64,000 nt of DNA from JADGHX01 sp963837755 (GTDB lineage Bacteria > Pseudomonadota > Gammaproteobacteria > Steroidobacterales > Steroidobacteraceae), in assembly GCA_963837755.1 (NCBI GenBank), contig CAWIOP010000004.1, positions 124,001-188,000 of the forward strand, given 5' to 3'. Both the position numbers and the translations under genes were made by a program. This document shows, one piece after another, positions 52,923 through 62,404 of this stretch. Under the pieces are notes generated by a model. It saw only the letters and a list, made by a program, of their open reading frames with translations. It did no database searches and had not been told where the DNA came from. Every line of letters starts with the position of its first letter. The first letter of the stretch is position 1.

Positions 52923-54364
52923 GGCTCACGTGGGGCCGCATCCGGCTGCCAGCCGCCGCCTAGCGCCTTATAGAGGCGAACGTAGTCCGTGCTCACATCC
53001 GCGGTGGTGCTTGCGACGCTGTCCTGCGTATTGAGCAGAGTACGCTGCGTTTCGAGAACAACTTGAAAATCGATCAGCCCGCTCGTGTAGCGTTGTCTCG
53101 CGAGCAACGCGGCGTTGCCTGCGGCCTCCGCCGCGTTACGCAGGCTCACCAGGCGTTCACGGTCGCCGTTCAACGCGACGAGCGCATCTTCAACCTCCTG
53201 CAATGCCGTCAGTATCTGTGCTTCGTAGCTCACCCACGCCTGCTCGAGCACAGCGTCCTGCGCCCGAATCCGGGCTCTGTTCGCGCCACCATCGAAGAGG
53301 GGCATCGAGACGCTGCCCACGAGGGCGCTCACCGTACTGGCGCCTCCTGTTAGCGCGCTGAAAGTCAAAGCCTGCAGGCCGAATGAGCCGCTGAGCAGAA
53401 AGGCTGGATAGCGCGCCGCTTCAGCCTGCGACACGAGCGCCCTCGCGGCGCTAACCTGGTGCTCCCTTGCACGCACATCGGGTCGCTGACGCAGCGTCTC
53501 CGCGGGCATGCTCACCGCAAGGTCGTCCGCTGGCGCTGGCACCACTGCCGTTTCCTGCAGTTGCTTCTTCAAGTCTGCCGGAGATTGCCCGGTGAGAACC
53601 GCCAGGCTGTTCTCGGCTTGCGCGATGCTGATTTCCAACACGGGGATCTGCGCGCGCGTTTGCTCGCTGGTGGTACGCGCCTGTTCCACATCAAGTGACG
53701 TTGTGAGCCCGGCTTGCAGCCGCCAGTTCGTGATCTGCAATGTCTCCAGCTGGGTCGCGAGATTTTCGCGGGCGATATCGAGCCGTGCCTGCGTGCCACG
53801 AACCTGGATGTACGCAAGGGCGACTTCCGCGGCAATCGACACTTGGGTGTCCGCGAGGCTCGCGGCGCTGGCTCGTGCGTCGGCCTCGGCGGCGCGCAGC
53901 CCGCTTCGATTGGCTCCGAATACGTCGATCTCCCAGGCCGCATCGAAACCGGCCGCGTACGTATGCCTCGTATCTTCCTCGATCGACTTGCTGCGTTGGG
54001 CGGACGTGGAAACATCCGTGCTCGGGTAAAGGGTGGCCGCCTGAACGTCGCGCAAAGCGCGCGCTTGTCTTAGCGCGGCCTGAGCAGTCCTGATATCGGT
54101 GTTGTATTGCAGGGACCGTTGTACGAGTGTGCTCAACAACGGATCGTTGAAGCGCGCCCACCATTCACCAATGGGCTTTGTGGTTACCGATGTGGGTGTG
54201 GTTACGCTCCAGGTGGCAGGCACCACCTCTTGCGAGCGCACGCCTTCGGCGGGGCCTGCACGTGGCTGCGACCAGGAAGCACAGCCGGTGAGGCCCAGTC
54301 CGGTAGCGAAAACAATGATTACTGCGCCGAACCGCCGATTTGCCATGGCGCGCACCCACGTCAT
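52910..54364 (-). CDS. NodT-family outer-membrane efflux lipoprotein
   Basis: A 484-residue TolC-like outer-membrane factor with a lipobox (GLGLTGCAS). Two repeats of long helices and barrel strands: RSLQYNTDIRTAQAALRQARA, FDAAWEIDVFGANRSGLRAAEA, and RPDVRAREHQVSAARALVSQAEAARYPAF. An ATG at 54346 is an alternative start with a more usual signal. First gene of the macA-macB operon. Confidence 0.93.
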   Translation of the reverse strand: MTWVRAMANRRFGAVIIVFATGLGLTGCASWSQPRAGPAEGVRSQEVVPATWSVTTPTSVTTKPIGEWWARFNDPLLSTLVQRSLQYNTDIRTAQAALRQARALRDVQAATLYPSTDVSTSAQRSKSIEEDTRHTYAAGFDAAWEIDVFGANRSGLRAAEADARASAASLADTQVSIAAEVALAYIQVRGTQARLDIARENLATQLETLQITNWRLQAGLTTSLDVEQARTTSEQTRAQIPVLEISIAQAENSLAVLTGQSPADLKKQLQETAVVPAPADDLAVSMPAETLRQRPDVRAREHQVSAARALVSQAEAARYPAFLLSGSFGLQALTFSALTGGASTVSALVGSVSMPLFDGGANRARIRAQDAVLEQAWVSYEAQILTALQEVEDALVALNGDRERLVSLRNAAEAAGNAALLARQRYTSGLIDFQVVLETQRTLLNTQDSVASTTADVSTDYVRLYKALGGGWQPDAAPREPWTP

Positions 54365-54518
54365 CTCATCGGCAACGTGCGTGTAACGATCCGTACTGGG
54401 CGCAGGTGGATTTACGGCTCACTGTCGATTCTCGCGACGTTGCATAGCGGCACCGATTGTGATTCGGCTGCGGGCACGCAACATCTGGGAAGGTCCCCGG
54501 AGCGTTAGCGGGTATTAC

Positions 54519-56012
54519 CTAGGCCGACGTTACGCGGCTGCTGCCCTCGCATTGAATGTGGCGCCACGCCGAAATAACCGCCGCGGCGAGCCGATCCACA
54601 TCGGCCTCGGTGAGTGGCGCGGAAATGATTGAAATGCGCAGCACCCAGGCACCATGCCAATCCGCCCCGCCAGCGAAACAGATATTGTCCGCCTGCAAGC
54701 GGGCGATCGTTGCGCGTGTGAGCGTGTTGTGCTCCTCCGCCGCCCCATCACCGAAGCTCACGATCAGTTGGTTGAGCTGCACCGTGTTCAGCACATGCAC
54801 ACCCGGCTCGCCAGACAGGCGGCCCGCGAGCCGGCGCGCCAATGCGCAATGGTGGCGCACCATGTCTTCCACTCCCCGGCGGCCCAGCGCACGCAGCTGC
54901 GCCCACACAGCAAAGCCCCTCGCGCGGCGCGACAGTTCCGGCACGAAATGCCCTGGATCGTATTCCGCTCCATCGACCACAGGCAGGTAGCTTGCCGTGA
55001 TGGACATCGCGCGCCGATGCGCGTGCGCGTCCCGAACAATGGCGAAGCCACTGTCATACGGGAGCTGCAGCCATTTGTGCCCGTCCACCGACCAGGAATC
55101 CGCGTCTTCGATGCCAGCGGTGAGATCGGCCATCTCAGGCACCGCGCGGGCCCAGAGGCCGAAAGCGCCGTCGACGTGCAACCATGCGCCGTGCTTACGG
55201 CAAGTGCTTGCGATAGCGGACATTGGATCGAACGCGCCCGTGTTCAACTGGCCGGCTTGCGCGACGACGACGGCGGGCCCTTCGCCCTGAGCCAGTGCCG
55301 CAGCGAGCGCGGCTGCGTCCATCTTCCCGTCAGCGTCCGTGGGAATGCGCGTGGCTCGCTCGCCGAAGCCCAGATACCGCAAAGCTGCCGAAATAGTCGC
55401 GTGCGCGTCTTCGCCGAGGAACACTCTCACGCGCGGCGCACCGGTAAGCCCTTCGGTTTCCACGTCCCAACCCGCCCGTGCCAGCACCGCGCTGCGCGCG
55501 GCCGCGAGGCAAACGAAGCTCGCCATCGTGGCGCCGGTGACGAAGCCGACGGAGCATTCCCGCGGCAGCCGCAGGATGTCGAGCAGCCATCGTGCGGCAA
55601 CCTTTTCCGCCATTGCAGCCGCGGGTGAGCAAGCATAGGCGCCCGCATTCTGGCCCCACGCGCTGGTCAGCATGTCGGCGGCGACACCGACCGGGTGCGA
55701 TGCACCGATCACCCAACCGAAAAATCGCGGCCCGACGGGTCCCGTAAGGCCCGGCCCGGCGGCCGCATTCAGGGCGTCGATGACAGCCACCGCATCGTCG
55801 CCGACCTCCGGAGTGGGCCCATCGAACAGGGCTTGTAGCTCGTCGGCCGGAATCACCGGTCGTGGCGGGCGGTCGGCAATGCCGTCGCGAAAGCTGCACG
55901 CGTGCTCGAGTGCGCGCTCGAAGAGCTTTCCATGCAGCGTAGCGGCGCCTGGAACGTTGCCCTCGATATCCGTGCCGCTGCTGCCAGGCTGCCGCTGAAT
56001 TCTCGTGTCCAT
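54519..56012 (-). CDS. PLP-dependent group II decarboxylase-like protein
   Basis: A 497-residue fold-type I PLP enzyme of the aromatic amino acid/glutamate decarboxylase family: GPRFFGWVIGASHPVGVAADML, VGFVTGATMASFVCLAAARSAVL, HGAWLHVDGAFGLWARA (cofactor Asp), SVDGHKWLQLPYDSGFAIV (PLP lysine). The substrate cannot be told from sequence. The ATG at 56012 (MDTRIQRQPG) is chosen, since the 40 residues of the longer ORF look random. Confidence 0.88.
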   Translation of the reverse strand: MDTRIQRQPGSSGTDIEGNVPGAATLHGKLFERALEHACSFRDGIADRPPRPVIPADELQALFDGPTPEVGDDAVAVIDALNAAAGPGLTGPVGPRFFGWVIGASHPVGVAADMLTSAWGQNAGAYACSPAAAMAEKVAARWLLDILRLPRECSVGFVTGATMASFVCLAAARSAVLARAGWDVETEGLTGAPRVRVFLGEDAHATISAALRYLGFGERATRIPTDADGKMDAAALAAALAQGEGPAVVVAQAGQLNTGAFDPMSAIASTCRKHGAWLHVDGAFGLWARAVPEMADLTAGIEDADSWSVDGHKWLQLPYDSGFAIVRDAHAHRRAMSITASYLPVVDGAEYDPGHFVPELSRRARGFAVWAQLRALGRRGVEDMVRHHCALARRLAGRLSGEPGVHVLNTVQLNQLIVSFGDGAAEEHNTLTRATIARLQADNICFAGGADWHGAWVLRISIISAPLTEADVDRLAAAVISAWRHIQCEGSSRVTSA

Positions 56013-56298
56013 ATCCGGTTTGCACCTCATTCTCGCCGATGCGCTGGGCGCAGTGTAAGTGGCTGGTTGGTTAGTTGATATCTTTCGTGGAGGTAGTAGT
56101 CGCGCGCATATCTGTGATATCTGTGGACGCACAATACGAGGCGCACATCATCGTGACGAGCGGCCGCGCAAGTCAGCGGAGAGACAGCGTGCACCGGACG
56201 TCCAGGTCATCGAAATTCATCTTGTTCGCGGTAGGCGGGGGACCGACGACCAAGCTCCTCAAGCAGGCCAAGAAACTGCTCGGCGGGAAGTGCGGAAG

Positions 56299-57645
56299 AT
56301 GGCAGTGAACAGTGGTCAGCCCGCCGCTCCGAAGCCCGAGCTGCACCAGATTCTCATCGTCGGTGGAGGGGCGGGGGGCCTGGAGCTCGCCACCATGCTC
56401 GGCGACAAACTGGGTAAACGCGGCAAGGCGCAAGTCCAGCTGATCGACAAGACCCGTGCGCACCTGTGGAAGCCGCTGCTGCACGAGATCGCCGCCGGAA
56501 GCATGGACCTGGGCGTGCACGAGCTCAACTATCTGGCGCAGTCGCACTGGCACCACTTCCGCTACCGCCTTGGAGAGATGATCGGCCTCGACCGGGAACG
56601 GCGCGAGGTGCAGGTGGCGCCGGTCGTTGATGAAGAGGGCAATGAGATCACACCGCAGCGCGTGTTCCGTTACGACACGCTGGTCATTGCGGTTGGCAGT
56701 CTCACCAACGATTTCGGCACGCCCGGCGTCAAGGAACATGCGATCGCGCTCGAGACATCGAGTGAGGCAGCGCGCTTCCATCGGCGGCTGGTGAACGCCC
56801 TCATGCGCGCGCACGCACAGCCCAAACCGTTTCGGCCGGAGCAGCTGCAGGTGGCGATCATCGGTGCCGGGGCCACCGGCGTTGAGCTGGCCGCCGAGCT
56901 GCACAACACGACGCGCGAACTCGTGGCGTACGGCCTCGACCGAATCGATCCGGATGAGGACATCAAGCTGAACGTGATCGAGGCGACCGAACGGATCCTG
57001 CCAGCGTTGCCGCCGCGTCTGTCTGAGGCGGCTACCAGACTTCTGCAGAGCAAGGGGGTGCGGGTCCGGACGTCGGCACGCGTCGCCGAGGTCCTTCCGG
57101 ACGGGGTCAGACTCGCGAGTGGGGAGATCATTCCGGCGGAGTTGGTCGTATGGGCGGCGGGCGTGAAGGCCCCGGATTTTCTCCAGGACCTGGACGGACT
57201 CGAGACGAACCGCATAAACCAGCTGATCGTAAACCCGACGCTGCAGACAACCCGGGACGAGAACATCTTCGCCATCGGCGACTGCGCCGCCTGTCCCTGG
57301 CCGGGGAAGAATGCGAACGTGCCGCCGCGGGCGCAGGCCGCGCATCAGCAGGCAACCCACATGGTCAAACAGATCGCAAATCGCCTCGGGGGCAAACGGT
57401 TGCGGCCTTACCGTTACCGCGACTTCGGTTCGCTGGTCTCGCTTGGCCAGTACACGACCGTGGGCAACCTCATGGGAGCACTGGTTGGCGGCAGCATGAT
57501 GATCGAGGGATACATCGCCCGGCTGATGTACACGTCACTCTACAAGATGCACGAGCTGGCGCTGCATGGATACACGAAGGTGGCGCTGGACACGCTGGCG
57601 CGGCTCATCACCCGGCGCACCGAGCCGCATGTGAAGCTGCACTGA
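56299..57645 (+). CDS. Type II NADH dehydrogenase-like flavoprotein
   Basis: A 448-residue NAD(P)H:quinone oxidoreductase (NDH-2 type): ILIVGGGAGGLELATMLGD (FAD fold), VAIIGAGATGVELAAELHN (NADH fold), ENIFAIGDCAACPWPGKN, and a C-terminal membrane-binding part (VGGSMMIEGYIARLMYTSLYKMHELAL). Non-proton-pumping NADH oxidation; in some diazotrophs NDH-2 supports respiratory protection, which is inference here. The ATG at 56299 (MAVNSGQPAAPK) is chosen. Confidence 0.92.
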   Translation: MAVNSGQPAAPKPELHQILIVGGGAGGLELATMLGDKLGKRGKAQVQLIDKTRAHLWKPLLHEIAAGSMDLGVHELNYLAQSHWHHFRYRLGEMIGLDRERREVQVAPVVDEEGNEITPQRVFRYDTLVIAVGSLTNDFGTPGVKEHAIALETSSEAARFHRRLVNALMRAHAQPKPFRPEQLQVAIIGAGATGVELAAELHNTTRELVAYGLDRIDPDEDIKLNVIEATERILPALPPRLSEAATRLLQSKGVRVRTSARVAEVLPDGVRLASGEIIPAELVVWAAGVKAPDFLQDLDGLETNRINQLIVNPTLQTTRDENIFAIGDCAACPWPGKNANVPPRAQAAHQQATHMVKQIANRLGGKRLRPYRYRDFGSLVSLGQYTTVGNLMGALVGGSMMIEGYIARLMYTSLYKMHELALHGYTKVALDTLARLITRRTEPHVKLH

Positions 57646-57772
57646 GCGACGTACGAACGCGGGCGTTCGGTGAGCCAGCAACTACACAAATTCGAAGAGC
57701 TAGCGCACCGCTGACTGACGCCTCAAGAACTGGCGGAATCGCTTGAAGTCGCGGTACGCGTCGTCGGTGTAC

Positions 57773-58051
57773 TCAAGTCTGGGCAGTGACTTCATCGTCC
57801 GGCTCCTCCAGGGCCTTCATGAGAAGTGCTTCCAGCGCGACCATTTCTTCCTCATCAGTTTCATAGTCAGCGGAGTCGAAGACAATGCGCCCGCCCGGCT
57901 GGTCCGGCTGCGTAGCAGCCGCGATCGCGGCGTAGTCGATATCGTCGTCGCTGATAAGGTCGGGTTCGTTGTAACCGGAGAGAAGCTCTTCGTCAGCAAG
58001 TGACTGAGCGCGATCTATTGCAGGGGTTGCGGAGAGCGTGGAGTGGTTCAT
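57773..58051 (-). CDS. Acidic hypothetical protein
   Basis: A 92-residue very acidic protein (SGYNEPDLISDDDIDYAAIAA, DYETDEEEMVALEALLMKALEEPDDE). No domain recognised. It may be a small regulatory or antitoxin-like protein, but no toxin is seen beside it. Confidence 0.5.
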   Translation of the reverse strand: MNHSTLSATPAIDRAQSLADEELLSGYNEPDLISDDDIDYAAIAAATQPDQPGGRIVFDSADYETDEEEMVALEALLMKALEEPDDEVTAQT

Positions 58052-58161
58052 GCATCTTCCCTAATGTGATGACGTGATCGCTAAACGTTACCAAAAGAGA
58101 TTCACTCGCACAGAACTTTAGAGTCACAAAAGTACGAACCGCGCGATGCGTGAATGCCCTT

Positions 58162-58318
58162 TCAAACCAGCCCCCGCGCCGCCAGCGACGTAACGGACTC
58201 CTCCAGCAGGATGAGCCCGAAGACTTCACGCTCGCGTGGGCCGAGCTGGAGCATCAGAAACTCGTGCATGCTTTCGACGCTGGCGAGCACGGGCGCGCCT
58301 GGGCGGAATTGCGCGCGT
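58162..58318 (-). pseudogene. radC remnant with in-frame deletion of the JAMM core
   Basis: On the minus strand this region encodes a RadC piece: the N-side REREVFGLILL is joined in frame to the C-side EESVTSLAARGLV and a stop at 58162. About 70 residues present in the intact copy at 61420-61992 are missing, including the metal-binding HNHPSGG motif. The 5' end of the gene is also gone. Downstream sequence (58108-58160) also matches the sequence beyond the intact radC. Confidence 0.75.
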
Positions 58319-58433
58319 CGCTCCCGCGCGTGGAGACGGCAGAGACCCGATTTGCCCTTAAATGAAAAATCTCAGACGAATCGGAGTCTTGCAGCAATTC
58401 AGGATGCTCGATCGGGTTTGCATTTAAATGAGG

Positions 58434-59855
58434 CTATGCCCAGAAAGGCAGGTAGCGGGCATATCGCTTCGAATGTGCCACAGCGCCGTCCAGCTTGATC
58501 CGGCCCGCGGCCTGCGTAGCTGCGATGACCTGTGAGGCCAATGCAGCCTGGCCTTCCGTGAGGCGAAACCGTTCACGCAGGCTTTGATTCGTCATCGACT
58601 CATTGCTGACATACCTCAGGCAGCAGTGTTGATAACAGGCTCGAACCCGATCCTCGCGACTCATCTCGGAAAAATCGCGAGGACCGTGAAGGATGCAGGT
58701 GGTGCGAACACTATCGACGCGGAACTCTGGAGCCGGCAAGTGGCGCTCTTCCACGGCCTGCACGACTTTGTCGATGCCGCTTCCTTTCTCCTCACAGATT
58801 CCGAAACGGCGCATCAGATCGGCCAGCTGCTCGTTTCGGCAGCGGTACTCGTCAATGAATCGCTCGGGCTGAACGCCGGGTTGCCCGGGGTTGGAGATTT
58901 CGATGCGGTCGGCGTAGATCTCGATCATCACGGATGCTCCTGACACACCCAGGTCCTGATGAATAAGGGCATTCGCCACCAGCTCGCGAATTGCAATGAG
59001 AGGATAGGCTCGCTGATCACGACGCAGCGCGCGCTCGATCACCTCCCGCACGGGGGTCTGCAGTTCGACGAGATCGATCAGGTCCTCGAACGAAGCCGCG
59101 TATCCGCGCGCAATCGTGAGCTTGCGGTTCGTGGACATCTTTCCTTTCCCGGCGTACGAGATGACCCGGGGTGCCTTACGGCCGATTGAGTCGATTGAAT
59201 CAAGATGTCGTGCAAGGAGAATGGCGCCCAGATTCGTGACTGCGTAGCCTGCCGACTCGCGAATGATGATTCCCTCGCGTGTCAGGCGATCGAGAAGCGC
59301 CTCCTCCGAATCGGGCTGCGGCAACTTCAGCAGATGGAAGTATTTGGAAGTGTCGAGCACTCGGGCCACATCCGCGGCGGAGAGGCCGCGCCATGCGGCG
59401 TCGGAAAGCCAGGGTTTCTTTCCTTCGGCGAACACCGAGCGCAGGCGGTCTTCACTCATTGGAACAAGCGCCTCACCAGAACGCATCAAGTACCTGCCGT
59501 CGAGATGATAGGCGGTGCCCAGCGGCCTCGAGGGAGCCTGGAACACCAGCACGCGGCCTTGAGGATGCGCTACTTCTTGTACATCCACTCGAAAGCCAAG
59601 GGTCTCGAACAGGCGCTCGGCAACTGCAATGGTGTCGCGAAACGCTTGCGTGCCAACGACAGTCCTCGGCAGCCGATCTGCAATGCCGAGCAGAAGATGT
59701 CCGCCGCCCTCGTTCGCGAGCGCTACGCAGTACTCGCGTAATCGAGAGATATCGAATTGTGTTCGGGCTTCCTTGAATTCGAGCTGCTGGCTCTCTGATG
59801 CTGCACGGCGCCACGAGTCTATCTGCTCTGCCGATATTGAGGGTGCGTTTGACAT
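58434..59855 (-). CDS. AlbA_2 / Schlafen-like ATP-binding protein
   Basis: A 473-residue protein: an N-terminal AlbA_2 domain (QQLEFKEARTQFDISRLREYCVALANEGGGHLLLGI), a middle helical region, and a C-terminal GHKL-type ATP-binding block (AIRELVANALIHQDLG, ADRIEISNPGQPG, RRFGICEEKGSGIDKVVQAV). Such proteins are putative transcriptional regulators or defence/mobile-element proteins. Start is uncertain: the ATG at 59942 would add 29 residues. An IS lies just upstream and may cut off its promoter. Confidence 0.85.
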   Translation of the reverse strand: MSNAPSISAEQIDSWRRAASESQQLEFKEARTQFDISRLREYCVALANEGGGHLLLGIADRLPRTVVGTQAFRDTIAVAERLFETLGFRVDVQEVAHPQGRVLVFQAPSRPLGTAYHLDGRYLMRSGEALVPMSEDRLRSVFAEGKKPWLSDAAWRGLSAADVARVLDTSKYFHLLKLPQPDSEEALLDRLTREGIIIRESAGYAVTNLGAILLARHLDSIDSIGRKAPRVISYAGKGKMSTNRKLTIARGYAASFEDLIDLVELQTPVREVIERALRRDQRAYPLIAIRELVANALIHQDLGVSGASVMIEIYADRIEISNPGQPGVQPERFIDEYRCRNEQLADLMRRFGICEEKGSGIDKVVQAVEERHLPAPEFRVDSVRTTCILHGPRDFSEMSREDRVRACYQHCCLRYVSNESMTNQSLRERFRLTEGQAALASQVIAATQAAGRIKLDGAVAHSKRYARYLPFWA

Positions 59856-59954
59856 GCCAGCACGCGCCGATACGGCGCCGTTCAATGAAGGGCTGTGCGA
59901 CGGTGCGCGAAGAGTGAGAGCCTGGCCTTGCTCCTGCGGCATCGATCGACGTTA

Positions 59955-59962
59955 TCAAAATA
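59955..59962 (+). repeat. Left target-site duplication of the IS
   Basis: TCAAAATA directly before the left inverted repeat. The same 8 bases follow the right end at 61349-61356. Eight-base duplications are usual for ISL3-family elements. Confidence 0.9.
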
Positions 59963-61348
59963 GGCTCTTCGTGAATCCGAGTGGGTAAAAACCAGGTCGT
60001 GACCCGCTCGCGGGGCCGGCATTCACAGGGTTTAGTGCATGTTGAGGAGCCTGGGAAATTTGGCATGATGTCCGGATGTCCAAGACACGCAAGTCCCGCC
60101 GATTGGCGGACGCATACACATTTGCCGGTTTTCGTCCTCTGGCCAGCGTGCAGGGGATATTCGGTGATCCGCAGGCGCGGCTCATCACCCTGGTCCGGCG
60201 CGGAAAAAAACGATCTGTGGAGCGTGCGGAACAGCGCATTGGAGCTGGTACGACCGCGCACGCCGGCGAGTACGGGATTTGTCGTGCGGCGCGTACCGCA
60301 TTTATCTCGACCTGGAGGTGCGGCGCGTTCACTGCCGCAAGTGTTGCGCGGTGAAGCGGGAGCGGCTGGAGCTTCTGCTGGAGAACAGCCTGCACACCCA
60401 GCGCTTTGAGCGCTACGTCGGCCAGCGTTGCCGCAGCGGCACGATCAAGGACGTGGCGGCAGAGTTGCATCTGGACTGGCACACGGTGAAGCGGCTCGAG
60501 AAGCAGTACATGCGCGATCAGCTGCAGCGGGCGGGCAAGCCTCGTCCCAACGTCGTCGGCCTCGACGAGATCTCGGTACGCAAGGGACACGAGTACCGCA
60601 TCGTCGTAAGCGATCTGGAGAAGCATCGCCCGATCTGGTTCGGCGGCAAGGATCGCAGCGAGGCGAGCCTGGATGAGTTCTATCGCTTTCTCGGGGAAAA
60701 GAAGGCTCGCAAGATCCGTCTGGCCGTGATGGATATGTGGAAAGCGTTCCGCAACTCGACGAATCGAAACGCTCCGCAGGCGGCGATCCTGTTCGACAAG
60801 TTCCACATCATCCGGCATCTGGGCGAGGCGCTCGACAAGGTGCGCAAGCAGGAATACTCCCGACTCAGCGGCAAGGGCCGCACGTTCATCAAGGGGCAGA
60901 AGTACGCCTTGCTCTCGCATCCGCAGAACTTGAGCGGTGATGCTCGCAAGAACCTCAGGCTGCTGCTCTCGGCCAACAAACGCCTGAACACGGCTTACCT
61001 GCTGAAGGAGTCCTTCGGCCAGCTGTGGGACTACACCAGTGAAGCGTGGGCCAGGAAGTTCTTCGAGAACTGGCGGGCGCAGCTGAAATGGCAACGGCTC
61101 AAGCCTTACGAGAAGTTCGCCGAGATGATCGAACGGCACTGGGACGGCATCGCCGCTTACTGCGATCCCCAGAACAAGGTTGCACTCGGCTTCGTCGAAG
61201 GCTTGAACAACAAGATCCGGGTGATCCAGCGCAGGGCTTACGGATTGCATGACGAGGAATACCTCAGGCTCGGGGTCCTCACCTGCACACTCCCGGCGCT
61301 TTGATCAAAAAATGATCAAAATTCACCCACTCGAAATCACGAAGACCC
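59963..61348 (+). mobile_element. ISL3-family insertion sequence, 1386 bp
   Basis: Bounded by inverted repeats: left GGCTCTTCGTGAATCCGAGT, right end (reverse strand) GGGTCTTCGTGATTTCGAGT, matching at 16 of 20 positions and continuing with GGGT. Flanked by a perfect 8-bp TCAAAATA duplication, so the insertion is recent. It carries one transposase gene and sits between the AlbA_2 gene and radC. Confidence 0.93.
60076..61304 (+). CDS. ISL3-family transposase (needs -1 shift at an A7 run)
   Basis: Starts MSKTRKSRRLADAYTFAGFRP and reads to LITLVRRGKK at a run of seven A (60204-60210). Going back one base there continues as KKTICGACGTAHWSWYDRARRR, giving the zinc-finger CxxC of ISL3 transposases, then LDEISVRKGHEYRIVVSDL and FDKFHIIRHLGEALD (DDE catalytic core), ending GLNNKIRVIQRRAYGL. 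Total about 410 residues. Either a one-base deletion in a homopolymer or programmed -1 frameshifting on A-AAA-AAA. Confidence 0.88.
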
Positions 61349-61356
61349 TCAAAATA
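61349..61356 (+). repeat. Right target-site duplication of the IS
   Basis: TCAAAATA directly after the right inverted repeat, identical to 59955-59962. Confidence 0.9.
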
Positions 61357-61419
61357 AAATAGATCGCACAGAACTTTAGAAGCACAAAAGTACGCGCTGA
61401 GCCGCATGTGAATGCCCCT

Positions 61420-61992
61420 CTATACGAGCCCCCGCGCGGCCAGCGAGGTAATTGATTCCCCAACGATAAGGTGGTCGATGACGCGCACTTCGATCAACGC
61501 GAGCGCCGCCTTCAGTCGCGCCGTGACCGCCATGTCAGCCAGAGAAGGCTCGCACCCGCCGGATGGGTGGTTATGAACCAGCACCACCGCGGCGGCGTGC
61601 TTCGCGACCACGCACTTGATGACTTCGCGGGGATAGACCTGCGCGCCGTCGACGCTGCCCTCGAACATATCCACGTATTCGATGAGGCGGTGGCGTGTGT
61701 CCAGGAGGATGAGCCCGAAGACTTCACGCTCGCGTGGGCCGAGCTGGAGCATCAGAAACTCGCGCATGCTTTCGACGTCGGCGAGCACGGGCGCGCCTGG
61801 GCGGAATTGCGCGCGGGTGAGGTGGCGCGCGCAGTTGAGCACCGTGGAGTGCGGCGCCTCATGGAAATCGTTGCCGGATTTGATGAAAAGCGGGGTAGGG
61901 GGTTCATCTTCTGGCGGCGGCGCCGGGGGGATGAGTTTGTACTTGGGTGTTCTGTTTCGACGCGCGGGCGTCGTATGCTCGCAGGTAGCCAT
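61420..61992 (-). CDS. radC: RadC/JAB-domain protein
   Basis: A 190-residue short RadC-type protein: FLMLQLGPREREVFGLILLDTRHRLIEYVDMFEGS, VYPREVIKCVVAKHAAAVVLVHNHPSGG with the JAMM metal site (HNHPSGG...D), and LIVGESITSLAARGLV. It lacks the N-terminal helix-hairpin-helix of chromosomal RadC, as copies on mobile DNA often do. The ATG at 61992 has GAGGAG about 8 bases before it. A remnant copy lies 3 kb to the left. Confidence 0.9.
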   Translation of the reverse strand: MATCEHTTPARRNRTPKYKLIPPAPPPEDEPPTPLFIKSGNDFHEAPHSTVLNCARHLTRAQFRPGAPVLADVESMREFLMLQLGPREREVFGLILLDTRHRLIEYVDMFEGSVDGAQVYPREVIKCVVAKHAAAVVLVHNHPSGGCEPSLADMAVTARLKAALALIEVRVIDHLIVGESITSLAARGLV

Positions 61993-62024
61993 TGAATGTC
62001 TCCTCGAAAGACGTTTGGTGGTCA

Positions 62025-62058
62025 GGCGCCTGCCGGTGGTGGTACACCGGCAGGTGCC
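62025..62058. other. Strong inverted repeat in the radC leader
   Basis: Arms GGCGCCTGCCGGTG and CACCGGCAGGTGCC around a 6-base loop (GTGGTA), 14 pairs with one G-T. It lies 33 bases upstream of the radC ATG. Could be an operator or an RNA hairpin in the leader. Confidence 0.6.
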
Positions 62059-62273
62059 GCTTGAATTCAGTGATGAGACTCGAATCTGTTCCTTGATTTC
62101 CGAAAGTTGAACGACGAAACATCGTCGCGTGTGGGGGAGGATGCGCCGGCGGCGCATCGCTGATCAACGCTTTGGCTCAGTCATTTGCGCCAGATATGCG
62201 GCGTGACAAGTTGAGCGAAAGGTGCTGCGGCGGTTCGCGCGTCGTGAACATCGCTCGTGGCAAGGCCGCGCGA

Positions 62274-62304
62274 GGAATTGTGCAACAGGCTGTTGCACAA
62301 TTTC
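62274..62304. other. Perfect 12-bp inverted repeat between radC and the HNH gene
   Basis: AATTGTGCAACA, loop GGC, TGTTGCACAATT, with a further G-C pair outside. The 412-base gap 61993-62404 holds these two hairpins and no supportable gene. The perfect symmetry suggests an operator or a hairpin terminator, though there is no T-tract. Confidence 0.6.
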
Positions 62305-62404
62305 CTTGGAGCCATAACACGCTTCCGCGCAGGCTCGAAAAGAAGACTCGCGACTCGCGCGCATCGCTTAAAATACAACCCACCGCAATCTTTCCGGAGC
62401 CGCC

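Noticed and set aside
57656..57675. Small inverted repeat after the NDH-2 gene as a terminator
   Set aside because: Stem is only about six pairs and no T-tract follows, so it is not called.
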